Below are positions 1 to 7,546 of a stretch of DNA of 64,000 bases, in pieces. Every line of letters starts with the position of its first letter. Position 1 is the stretch's first letter. Origin of the DNA: Desulfovibrio sp. JC010. GTDB taxonomy: Bacteria; Desulfobacterota; Desulfovibrionia; Desulfovibrionales; Desulfovibrionaceae. The notes beneath the pieces are model-generated. The model did no database searches, was not told the DNA's origin, and saw nothing but the letters and a program-made list of their open reading frames with translations. Made by a program: the position numbers and the translations under genes. The stretch lies in assembly GCF_010470675.1 (NCBI RefSeq), contig NZ_VOIQ01000002.1, forward strand, positions 62,001 to 126,000, written 5' to 3'.

Positions 1-600
1 GAAGACCTGCGCCAGCGCGGTGTAAACGTAATCGACGCAACCTGCCCCAAGGTCAAAAAAGCGCAGCTGCTCATCCAGCGCAATACTGAAGATGACCGTG
101 TACTTCTTCTTTACGGCGAAGACAGTCACCCGGAAGTGAAAGGACTGCTCAGCTACGGACCAGAAGGACCGCACCTTTTTGACTCCCTTGAAGAGCTTCA
201 GGACATTGAACTGGACCCGAACCGGAAGTACTGCCTCGCAGCCCAGACCACTCAGGACCGTGCCGTATACGCGGACTGCATCCAGTATCTTGAAAGCAAG
301 GGCATCGAATTCGTAACCCTGAACACCATCTGTGACGCCACCCGCCAGCGTCAGGACGAAGCCATCACCCTTTCCGGTGAAGTGGACCACATGATTGTTG
401 TGGGCGGTCGCATCTCCGGCAACACCCGCCGTCTGGTGCAGGTTGTCGAGACAGCGGGCACCAAATGCACCCATGTTGAAATCGCTGACGAACTCCCTCT
501 TGAAGACCTTAAAGACATAGACAAGATCGGACTCACCGCCGGGGCATCCACCCCTAAAAGGCTGGTGGACGGAATTCAGAAGATTCTGGAAGACTTGTAG
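1..600 (+). CDS. ispH: 4-hydroxy-3-methylbut-2-enyl diphosphate reductase, 3' part
   Basis: The reading frame is open from base 1, so the 5' end lies outside the window; 199 residues remain of a protein usually near 280-310. IspH (LytB) is a [4Fe-4S] enzyme that makes IPP and DMAPP in the last step of the MEP isoprenoid pathway. Visible family signatures are VIDATCPKVKKAQ near the start of the fragment, with a cluster cysteine, then DSHPEVKG, AAQTTQD, the second cysteine region TICDATRQRQ, VVGGRISGNTRRL, and TAGASTPKRLVDGI near the C-terminus. It is followed by a hairpin terminator and faces the RND efflux operon convergently. Identification is secure; only the start is missing. Confidence 0.97.
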   Translation, partial: EDLRQRGVNVIDATCPKVKKAQLLIQRNTEDDRVLLLYGEDSHPEVKGLLSYGPEGPHLFDSLEELQDIELDPNRKYCLAAQTTQDRAVYADCIQYLESKGIEFVTLNTICDATRQRQDEAITLSGEVDHMIVVGGRISGNTRRLVQVVETAGTKCTHVEIADELPLEDLKDIDKIGLTAGASTPKRLVDGIQKILEDL

Positions 601-621
601 AATTCAAATCACACCAACTAA

Positions 622-655
622 AAAGGCCCGCAACTCTGATGAGTTACGGGCCTTT
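622..655. terminator. Bidirectional terminator between ispH and the RND pump gene
   Basis: Arms AAAGGCCCG and CGGGCCTTT are extended inside by AACTC/GAGTT around a short loop. The hairpin sits between two convergent stop codons (600 and 677) and is bordered by A-rich and T-rich bases, so it can serve both strands. Confidence 0.8.
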
Positions 656-676
656 CCTATTACTTATATATACAGG

Positions 677-3600
677 CTACACATCACTGCCCTGCTTAAC
701 AACATCCTGATTCCATTCATACTTCTTGAAACCCTGTTTGTAGAAGAGTGAATAAAGAACCGGGCAGAGGATCAGGGTCAGCACGGTGGCGAACATGAGC
801 CCGGACATGATGCAGTTGGCCATGGGCCGCCACATCTCACCGCCCTGCAATGAGAGCGGAACCATGCCTATAATGGTAGTAGTAGCGGTCATGATGATGG
901 GTCGCGCCCGCTCAAGGGAGGCCAGCACAATGGAGTTATCCAGCGTCAGCCCGCGCCCGCGCAGGATTTCAATGCGGTCGATAAGCATGATGGCGTTGTT
1001 GACGATAATGCCCAGCAGACTGATCATCCCCAGCATGGGCATGAATCCGAAGGGCGAGTTGGTCAGGATCATACCCGGCGTGATCCCGCACATCATGGGC
1101 GGCAGGGTCAGCAGGATGATCAGCGGGCGGCGGAAAGAGTTGAACTGGAAGATAAGCACCAGCACCAGCAGCCCCATGGCCAGAGGCATGTTGGCATTGA
1201 TGGCTTCCTGACTTTCTACACTCTTCTCAAACTCACCGCCGTAGGCCACGGAATAACCCACGGGCCAGCCCGGAGACTGCATCATTTTATTTATTTCAGG
1301 ACGTACTGCATCAAGGGTCTGCATGGCAAAGTAGCCGTTAAAAAGGTCAGCCTTGACGGTCATGGTCCTTGTCTGGTCCCTGCGGCGGATATCCGAAGGC
1401 TGCCAGACAAGTTCCGCAGATGCAATCTGGCTCAAGGGAACATTTCTCTGGGCCTGATAGGAATAGACATTCAGACTTTCCAGCTTATCCAGACGGTCGC
1501 GAAAGTCGCCTTCGGAACGCAGCATGATGGGGATATTGGTATCCCCGTCGCGGTAGGTGGAAGCCTGATAGCCGCTCATGCTTGATTGCAGGCTGAGCGC
1601 AACATCGGAACTGGTCAGTCCGGCCTGACGGGCCTTTTCCTGATCCACATTCACTTCCATCTTCTTGGTCCACTGGCCCCAGTCGTCCCAGACACGGGCC
1701 ACACCGGGAGTACTTTCAACAATGGCGGCAATCTTATCCCGCAGATGGTAGAGGGTTTTCTGGTCCGGTCCGGAAATGCGAATCTGCACCGGAGCACCCA
1801 CCGGAGGACCGTTCATCAATTTCTTGAGACTGAAATCGGCATCCGGGAAATGGGATTTAAGCTCGGTGCGGGTGCGCTCGATAACTTCATCAGTAGCTTC
1901 AACACTTTTGGTGTTAACCACAAATGTTGCGAGGTTATCATTACGCTGTTCAAGGTTCAGGGGCAGGTACCAGCGCGGACCGCCGTGGCCGATGAATGTT
2001 CCCACACTGTCCACACCTTCATCGCTGAGCAGGAACTGCTCCAGCCTGCCGACCTCATCCGCAGTGGCGGTAATGTCGGTGCCGAAGGGCTGCCAGAAAT
2101 CAATTGTGAACTGGGCCCGCTCGTTGGGCGGAAAGAACATTTTGGGTACGAACTGGAATCCCCAGAACGCAGCCATGCAGCCGATGAGCACCACAGCCAA
2201 AAAGCTGGGACGATGGCGCAGGCAGAAAAGAAGCATTCCCCTGTAAACACGGTACATGCGGCTGGAAAATGTCTGGATAACAATTTTCGGTTTCAGCACA
2301 TAGTAGCAGAGCATGGGCACCATGGACATGGACAGCCCCCATGAACAAAGCAGGGTCAGGCTGACCACGATAAACAGGGAAAAACAATATTCCCCGGTGG
2401 TATTCTCCGCCAGCGGAATGGGTAGAAAGGCAAAAACAGTGGTCAACGATGCGGCCAAAAGCGGCATCCAGAGTTCAGAAACGGCTCCGGCCACTGCTTT
2501 CAAACGTTCCTCACCCGAAGCAAGACGCACCAGAATAGCCTCCGAAACAACTACCCCGTTATCAACAAGGATACCCAGCGCGATAATCAGCGAGGCAATG
2601 GAGATACGCTGCAAACCCACATCAAAAAGAGGCATGAGCCCGAGGCAACCGAGCATAGCCATAGGCACCAGCGACCCGGCCACAAGTCCGGTCTTGAACC
2701 CGGCGAACACGAGAATAACAATGACCACGAATATGAACGATTCAAGCAGGTTGATCATGAAGTCGGTAACAGCGGTATCAACGTAATCCGGCTGATAAAC
2801 GACCACATTATACTCCATGCCGTGGTAAAGATCAGCGGAAAGCTTTTCGAGCTTGGCTGTAACCAGTTTGCCCACTTCCATGATATTGTTGCCGTCGGCC
2901 ATGGAGATAGCGAGCATGATGCACGGATCACCGTCGTAACGGGCCATAACACCCGGCGGATCTGCAAAACCGCGGGTAACATCGGTCACATCGGAAAGCT
3001 TGAGCGAGGATCTCATGCCCTCGACACGCAGGGACATGTTTTTAATATCATTAACAGATTTGAATTCCCCGGTGGGCTCAATGTAGATGCGCTCAGGTCC
3101 GACCTTGGCCGAACCGCTGGGACGGATCATATTCTGCTGACTGAGCATCTGGGCGAGAGCAAAAGGAGTGATCCCGGCCGCAGCCATGCGTGAATTGGAA
3201 AAATCCACAAACACCCGCTCATCCTGCAAGCCCCAGCGATCAACCTTACCGACACTGGGAATGGAAAGCAGTTCATCACGGGTGTAGTCAGCAACGTCTT
3301 TAAGCTCACGATAACTGAAGCCGTCCCCGGTCAGGGCGACAACAATACCGAAAACATCCCCGAACTCATCGTTGACCACAGGCTCGTAGGCCTCGGCAGG
3401 CAGATCGCGCTTGGCATCGGAAACCTTATTGCGCAACCGCTGCCAGACCGGGTCCATGTTTTTCTGGTTATCCTGAAATTCCACCTCAATAATGGATAAT
3501 CCGGTCATGGACTGGGATTTGACGTTTTTAATGACATCAATTTCCCTGATCTTTTCTTCCAGCTTATCAGTAACCAGCTCTTCCACCCGCTGCGGCGAAG

Positions 3601-3760
3601 CACCGGGAAAAACGGTGGTCACAACCGCAGTCCGGATGGTGAAATCAGGGTCCTCAGATTTGGGGATGCTGAAAAATGTGGACACCCCTGCAAAAGCGAT
3701 CAGCACAAACAGGGCAATGGAAGTCCTGTTATTTTCAATGCACCATCTGGCAAGATTCAC
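677..3760 (-). CDS. RND-family efflux pump permease (AcrB/HAE1-like)
   Basis: Inner-membrane pump of 1027 residues that, in this family, exports drugs or hydrophobic compounds using the proton gradient with an adaptor and an outer-membrane channel. The usual layout is visible: TM1 near residue 15, a large periplasmic loop, a block of TM segments at about 335-475, a second periplasmic loop and a C-terminal TM block. The TM4 relay reads LGILVDNG, so Asp400 is kept but the second acidic residue of AcrB is Asn401. In the C-terminal TM block the AcrB lysine position reads VNNAIML, so the proton relay is not AcrB-like. The start is GTG at 3760; it overlaps the adaptor stop by 3 bases (GTGA), implying coupling. 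No outer-membrane factor is adjacent. Substrate unknown. Confidence 0.93.
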   Translation of the reverse strand: MNLARWCIENNRTSIALFVLIAFAGVSTFFSIPKSEDPDFTIRTAVVTTVFPGASPQRVEELVTDKLEEKIREIDVIKNVKSQSMTGLSIIEVEFQDNQKNMDPVWQRLRNKVSDAKRDLPAEAYEPVVNDEFGDVFGIVVALTGDGFSYRELKDVADYTRDELLSIPSVGKVDRWGLQDERVFVDFSNSRMAAAGITPFALAQMLSQQNMIRPSGSAKVGPERIYIEPTGEFKSVNDIKNMSLRVEGMRSSLKLSDVTDVTRGFADPPGVMARYDGDPCIMLAISMADGNNIMEVGKLVTAKLEKLSADLYHGMEYNVVVYQPDYVDTAVTDFMINLLESFIFVVIVILVFAGFKTGLVAGSLVPMAMLGCLGLMPLFDVGLQRISIASLIIALGILVDNGVVVSEAILVRLASGEERLKAVAGAVSELWMPLLAASLTTVFAFLPIPLAENTTGEYCFSLFIVVSLTLLCSWGLSMSMVPMLCYYVLKPKIVIQTFSSRMYRVYRGMLLFCLRHRPSFLAVVLIGCMAAFWGFQFVPKMFFPPNERAQFTIDFWQPFGTDITATADEVGRLEQFLLSDEGVDSVGTFIGHGGPRWYLPLNLEQRNDNLATFVVNTKSVEATDEVIERTRTELKSHFPDADFSLKKLMNGPPVGAPVQIRISGPDQKTLYHLRDKIAAIVESTPGVARVWDDWGQWTKKMEVNVDQEKARQAGLTSSDVALSLQSSMSGYQASTYRDGDTNIPIMLRSEGDFRDRLDKLESLNVYSYQAQRNVPLSQIASAELVWQPSDIRRRDQTRTMTVKADLFNGYFAMQTLDAVRPEINKMMQSPGWPVGYSVAYGGEFEKSVESQEAINANMPLAMGLLVLVLIFQFNSFRRPLIILLTLPPMMCGITPGMILTNSPFGFMPMLGMISLLGIIVNNAIMLIDRIEILRGRGLTLDNSIVLASLERARPIIMTATTTIIGMVPLSLQGGEMWRPMANCIMSGLMFATVLTLILCPVLYSLFYKQGFKKYEWNQDVVKQGSDV

Positions 3761-4836
3761 GAGAGCCCCCCGACATTACGTACCTTCAGCCCATCCTTAA
3801 GGGAATGTACACCACGGGTGACCACGGTTTCGCCGGATTTGAGACCGTCCTTGATCAGCACGCCCTTAGAAGAAATGTTGCCCACTTCCACATCACGACG
3901 TTTGACCACAGAGCCGTTCTCCACCACCCAGACATGCTTGCTGCCGTCCGGGTTGCCCACGATGGCCGAGGGGGCGACAAATACATTGGAACTAGCGGAA
4001 CGGGCGGCAAAACGGACATTACCGGACATACCGCTACGCACCAGCTGCTTGGAATTATCAAGATATACCTTGACCGGGAAGGAAGCACCCTCGTTGGTGC
4101 CGATACCCACTTCCATGATCACACCCTGCATTACCTTTCCGGGCAGTGCATCAAAAGTAACCTGTACTTTCTCCCCTTCTTCCACTGAAGAAATAAGGGT
4201 ATCGGGCAGGGAAATATACATCTTCATCTGCTTACCGGCATTGAAACCGATAACCTTCTGGCCGGACTGCACGTTCTGGTGCACGTTCACGGAAACAGCA
4301 CCTACCCAGCCGTCAAAAGGTGCCTTGAGCACGGTGTAGCGCAGACGTTTGCGGGCAATATCAAGTTTTTTGGCTGAAGCGTTGAGCTGAGCCTGATAGG
4401 ATTTGAAATCGGCCTCGGACTGGTCAAGCTCGGACTTGGAAACAACCTTGCGCTTGTAAAGCTGGCTGATGCGTTCCACATCGGCCTTGGCACGCACAAA
4501 ATTGGCGCGGACCTGCTCCAGATTGGATTCTGCCTGCCGGACTTCAAGCTCGTAATCTTCCGGGTCCAGACGGGCAATGACTTCCCCGGCCCTGAATTTG
4601 CGACCGATCTGATCACCGGGAAAAGAGGTGATCTTGCCGCCCACACGGAAAGAGAGGTCAGACTGCAATGCATCCTCGGCAGTACCGGAGAAAACCCAAT
4701 TTCTGCCGGAAACACCTTCACCAACCTGCATGGTCTTTACCGGGCGCAATATCTCCTGCGCCGGGACAGGCTTTTCCTTACAACCGCTCAAAGCGAAGCC
4801 GAGCACCAATATTGAAATAATTATTAATCTTTTCAT
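3757..4836 (-). CDS. RND efflux periplasmic adaptor lipoprotein
   Basis: Membrane-fusion protein of 359 residues. The start is ATG at 4836 because AGGAGG lies 9 bases upstream (4846-4851); a longer in-frame start would remove the signal at the N-terminus. It begins with a lipoprotein signal (LVLGFALSGC), so it is probably lipid-anchored. Then come the split lipoyl/barrel-sandwich halves (SFRVGGKI and LKAPFDGWVGAVSVN) flanking a coiled-coil hairpin of about residues 90-150, a beta-barrel, and a C-terminal proximal domain (VVTRGVHSLKDGLKV). It lies between the TetR regulator and the pump gene: the ribosome-binding site overlaps the regulator stop and the last bases overlap the pump start. This is a single tetR-adaptor-pump operon. 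Confidence 0.94.
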   Translation of the reverse strand: MKRLIIISILVLGFALSGCKEKPVPAQEILRPVKTMQVGEGVSGRNWVFSGTAEDALQSDLSFRVGGKITSFPGDQIGRKFRAGEVIARLDPEDYELEVRQAESNLEQVRANFVRAKADVERISQLYKRKVVSKSELDQSEADFKSYQAQLNASAKKLDIARKRLRYTVLKAPFDGWVGAVSVNVHQNVQSGQKVIGFNAGKQMKMYISLPDTLISSVEEGEKVQVTFDALPGKVMQGVIMEVGIGTNEGASFPVKVYLDNSKQLVRSGMSGNVRFAARSASSNVFVAPSAIVGNPDGSKHVWVVENGSVVKRRDVEVGNISSKGVLIKDGLKSGETVVTRGVHSLKDGLKVRNVGGLS

Positions 4837-4849
4837 TTTAATATGCCTC

Positions 4850-5515
4850 CTAACAGCAGACAAAAGCCACTACCCTTCTGGACAGTATTTCTATGAGTTC
4901 TTCAATGCGTTCAGGGGTCATTTCATCCCAGCCAACACGATCGGTAAAAGCTTTTGACGCCACAAACTTAAGCACAATACCGATTAAAGCAGTCCCTACT
5001 GTCATTATTTCAGTATAAGAACTACCCTCCGGCATGGCCGCTTTCAGCAGAAGATTCATGGCCTGAATGGCAGGTTCGAAAAATTCCTCATCTAATAACG
5101 GATAAACTTCACTGGGAGCAGCCATTTCACGGTTGATCAACATAATCCCCCAGATAGTGATTGGATCACTGAGAATTCCTTCCATCTGGGAACGGAAAAA
5201 CCAGGTAACCATCTCTTCTTTGGAAATTTCACCGGACTCTACACGTTTAATCTGCTCACGAACGACACTGACCCCCGGCATAAACTCTTCACGGAAACGG
5301 ATAATCTCTCTGATCACTGCTTCATAAAGGCCCTGTTTGCCACCGAAATGGTAGCCCACAGTAGCCAGATTAACCTCTGCTTCTGAAGCAAGATTGCGCA
5401 TACTCACGCCATTAAAACCGTTCATGGCAAAAAGCTGCAAGCCAACGTCAACAAGCTTTTCGCGGGTCTCTTCGCCACGGGCCTTATTTGTTTTTCCTTT
5501 AGGATGAACCGTCAT
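4850..5515 (-). CDS. TetR/AcrR-family repressor (CecR-like C-terminal domain)
   Basis: A 221-residue regulator. The ATG at 5515 is preferred over a TTG 15 bases upstream because GAGAGG sits 7 bases before it. The N-terminal helix-turn-helix is typical of TetR (NGFNGVSMRNLASEAEVNLA followed by TVGYHFGGKQGLYEAVI, about residues 30-70); the helical C-terminal ligand domain resembles the CecR/DUF1956 group. It is the first gene of the efflux operon, so autoregulation is expected. The upstream AT-rich region carries several GTTTG/CAAAC blocks that could be its operators. The inducer cannot be read from sequence. Confidence 0.92.
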   Translation of the reverse strand: MTVHPKGKTNKARGEETREKLVDVGLQLFAMNGFNGVSMRNLASEAEVNLATVGYHFGGKQGLYEAVIREIIRFREEFMPGVSVVREQIKRVESGEISKEEMVTWFFRSQMEGILSDPITIWGIMLINREMAAPSEVYPLLDEEFFEPAIQAMNLLLKAAMPEGSSYTEIMTVGTALIGIVLKFVASKAFTDRVGWDEMTPERIEELIEILSRRVVAFVCC

Positions 5516-5560
5516 ATTTAAACCTCTCAACTTGAGAATTTCTCATTCTTTCAAGAAGAG

Positions 5561-5637
5561 ATTTAAACAAACGTTTAACTAAAGTCAAACACTTGTTTAA
5601 AAGAATCGTTTGAAACTTTCGTTTGTTTATTTTAAAC
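5561..5637. promoter_or_regulatory. Candidate operator region of the tetR-RND operon
   Basis: An AT-rich stretch between the divergent tetR gene and the cysteine hydrolase gene holds repeated GTTT/AAAC blocks: AAACAAACGTTTAA at 5565-5578, CAAACACTTGTTTAA at 5586-5600, and CGTTTG and CGTTTG at 5608 and 5620. The inverted arrangement is what a dimeric TetR repressor would bind. Binding by the adjacent regulator is inferred. Confidence 0.45.
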
Positions 5638-5712
5638 CTTCACATCTCCCTAAAAACAAACTAAAAAACATCCCAAACTCAGCTAACTAACCAGAACAGA
5701 CAAGGACTCAGC

Positions 5713-6243
5713 ATGAAATCTTTACTGATCATAGACATGCAGAAAGCATTATTCGCAGCGGGAAACCGCTATGACACAGACGGGGTAATCAGCAGGGTAG
5801 ATCTGCTCACAGGGAAGGCACGGGACAAAAATATCCCCATAATATTCGTACGCCACAACAGCGCAGAAGACGGGCTGGCAATAAATTCAGACGGCTGGCA
5901 GATTCTGGATGAGCTTGATTTTCGACCAACAGATACGGTCATAGAAAAGACCTGCTGCGACTCTTTTTGCGAAACAAATCTTGCGCAGAGGCTAAGCGAC
6001 TTGAACGTAGAAGAACTAATAATCACCGGATGCTGTACGGACTTCTGCATAGACAGCACAGTGCGCCAGGCCGCAAGCATGGGCTACAAAGTGCGGGTAG
6101 CTTCAGACGCGCACACCACTGCCGACAAACCCTATTTAGATGCTGAAACAATAATCAGGCACCATAATTTTGTCTGGTCGGAGATGTATGTGCCGCAGTT
6201 GATTGAAGTGGAATTGACTGAGAAGGTTCTTGATGAGGTATAA
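5713..6243 (+). CDS. Isochorismatase-like cysteine hydrolase
   Basis: A 176-residue cytosolic hydrolase of the isochorismatase/nicotinamidase superfamily. The triad can be seen: Asp8 in LLIIDMQ, a lysine in the VIEKTCCDSF segment, and the nucleophilic cysteine in ITGCCTDFCIDSTVRQA, with the cis-peptide region before it. The length is usual for single-domain members. The substrate is not defined; nicotinamidase is unlikely because the metal-binding histidine motif of that group is not evident. It is divergent from the tetR-RND operon and may share its control region. Confidence 0.88.
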   Translation: MKSLLIIDMQKALFAAGNRYDTDGVISRVDLLTGKARDKNIPIIFVRHNSAEDGLAINSDGWQILDELDFRPTDTVIEKTCCDSFCETNLAQRLSDLNVEELIITGCCTDFCIDSTVRQAASMGYKVRVASDAHTTADKPYLDAETIIRHHNFVWSEMYVPQLIEVELTEKVLDEV

Positions 6244-6279
6244 AAAAAGTCCTCCGCAGCGACGAGGACTTGCGGAGGA
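6242..6279 (-). terminator. Terminator of the YhaV-like toxin operon
   Basis: On the minus strand TCCTCCGCA pairs with TGCGGAGGA and is followed by a run of seven T, just past the toxin stop at 6298. On the plus strand the T run is weaker, so it mainly serves the minus-strand operon. Confidence 0.8.
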
Positions 6280-6297
6280 TGAGACTCTGAATACTTT

Positions 6298-6774
6298 TTA
6301 ACTTTGCGCGCTAATGCTCTTTTGAGAGGAAGCACCGTACTCTTCCGAGCTTTCTAGAAGCTCCTCATAGCGATCCGGGACCTTACCACTTTCAAGCATT
6401 TTAAAAAAAACATGGTAAACATCAGTCTTAGCACCCTCCTTACGGAGTGTTTTATCATCATTCAGCCAAGCTAAAACCACGCTAGTTTGATCTGAACGGA
6501 ATCTAAAAAAGAGCCGATGCCTTTGCGGAAGGTGTCTTTTTACCCTTCTCCAATAACGAAACCCTGATAAAACTTTAACCCCCATCTGATATTCGTCACC
6601 AGTAGGATCTTTTTTCAACAACGCAATACACTTAACAACAGAAGCAAACATCTTAGTCGTTTTGTGCTCTTTATACGAATCAGGGTCTTTGGCTTTTAAT
6701 CGTTTCACTTCGTTAAATAAATACTCGTAACGAAGCTTAAAAAGATGATATAAAAAAATCTTCCACTCACCCAT
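6298..6774 (-). CDS. YhaV-family toxin-like protein
   Basis: This 158-residue protein resembles E. coli YhaV, a RelE-superfamily ribonuclease toxin. Shared features are an N-terminal helical part (VKRLKAKDPDSYKEHKTTK), a basic core (RRVKRHLPQRHRLFFRFRSD), then VLAWLNDDKTLRKEG and KTDVYHVFFKML, ending in a proline-containing ESGKVPDRYEELLE. In the canonical system the partner is the AbrB-like antitoxin PrlF. Here the gene immediately upstream, overlapping by one base (TAATG), encodes an unrelated TPR-like protein. The pair is AT-rich compared with its neighbours, as is common for acquired toxin modules. Toxin family is a fairly confident call; activity is inferred. Confidence 0.8.
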   Translation of the reverse strand: MGEWKIFLYHLFKLRYEYLFNEVKRLKAKDPDSYKEHKTTKMFASVVKCIALLKKDPTGDEYQMGVKVLSGFRYWRRVKRHLPQRHRLFFRFRSDQTSVVLAWLNDDKTLRKEGAKTDVYHVFFKMLESGKVPDRYEELLESSEEYGASSQKSISAQS

Positions 6775-7346
6775 TATTCAACCTCAACACCTTCTACAAG
6801 TTCCAGTGCTTCAGCAAACATGTCTTCATCTAGAGGAGTCACTAATTCAGGATACACCGACATTTGCTGCTGGAGTGCTCCAAGCGTAAAGCACAAATCT
6901 AAATCAATATTTTCTCCACAAAATTCTTCACGAATCTTAACTAATCGTTCTAATGCACCTTCATCATTTAATTGCTTGGAGATTGCAATTGCAGTGTCAA
7001 TACTTGCGATATCGGAACCTTTAGCTAAAGCCTTAAAAGAAATATTCAACGCCTCTTGTAAGGCATTACAAGAAAACAATGCTTGGGCATAATTAGCTAA
7101 ATGGACAAAATCATCTCCATCAATCTTCAAAGCATTTTCAAAATGCTTATGGACTCCAAGGATATCTCTCCGAAAAGATGCAATTACGCCAAGAAAAGTA
7201 TGCGCTGTTCCGGGGGCACTATTCATGAGTTTCAAGACTTCACTTTCGAGCCTTTTAAGGTCAAATTCAGTAGGTTTCTTCCCTTCAATAAAAGGGAGGA
7301 ACATCTTCCGAACCTGTTCAGTTGCTTTCTCAGCAGCTGGAATCAT
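6774..7346 (-). CDS. TPR-like protein, candidate antitoxin partner of the YhaV-like toxin
   Basis: A 190-residue acidic protein without a recognisable DNA-binding domain. Residues about 45-115 look like two TPR-type helical hairpins (AHTFLGVIASFRRDILGVHK and VHLANYAQALFSCNALQEAL), and the C-terminus is acidic (LDEDMFAEALELVEGVEVE). The start is ATG at 7346 with AGAGG 8 bases upstream. Its stop codon overlaps the toxin start by one base, so both are translated from the same message and probably in fixed ratio. By position it would be the antitoxin, but it is not a PrlF homologue. It could instead be a chaperone-like or regulatory subunit. Function is inferred only from context. Confidence 0.7.
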   Translation of the reverse strand: MIPAAEKATEQVRKMFLPFIEGKKPTEFDLKRLESEVLKLMNSAPGTAHTFLGVIASFRRDILGVHKHFENALKIDGDDFVHLANYAQALFSCNALQEALNISFKALAKGSDIASIDTAIAISKQLNDEGALERLVKIREEFCGENIDLDLCFTLGALQQQMSVYPELVTPLDEDMFAEALELVEGVEVE

Positions 7347-7370
7347 TACTTTTTCCTCTATTTTTTAAAT

Positions 7371-7399
7371 ATAATATATCTAATAAGTAACTTTTGTAA
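7371..7399 (-). promoter_or_regulatory. Candidate promoter of the toxin pair
   Basis: On the minus strand TTACAA (7399-7394) and TATTAT (7376-7371) are separated by 17 bases, about 25 bases before the ATG at 7346, in a very AT-rich stretch. Found by eye only. Confidence 0.35.
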
Positions 7400-7490
7400 G
7401 CAATCCTTTCAAGTTTTTTAATATGAGAAGTCTAACAATACCACTAATCCGAAGAAAAACATCAAAGGAATCTTTCTGAAAAATAGAAAT

Positions 7491-7517
7491 GTCCCGCCGA
7501 GCCAAGTTCAGCGGGAC
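7491..7517 (-). terminator. Terminator of the rel gene
   Basis: GTCCCGC and GCGGGAC arms lie 30 bases past the rel stop; the minus strand continues into a T-rich tail (ATTTCTATTTTTC). Confidence 0.7.
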
Positions 7518-7546
7518 GTTTTGTCATTGGTCAAAATGAGTCAGCC

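Noticed and set aside
1586-2344. A 252-codon plus-strand frame opposite the RND pump
   Set aside because: Antisense to a conserved pump region; no motif and no suitable start.
677-5515. Possible missing outer-membrane factor for the RND pump
   Set aside because: No TolC-type gene is adjacent; the TolC-like gene at 39161 is linked to type I secretion genes, so assigning it to the RND pump would be a guess.
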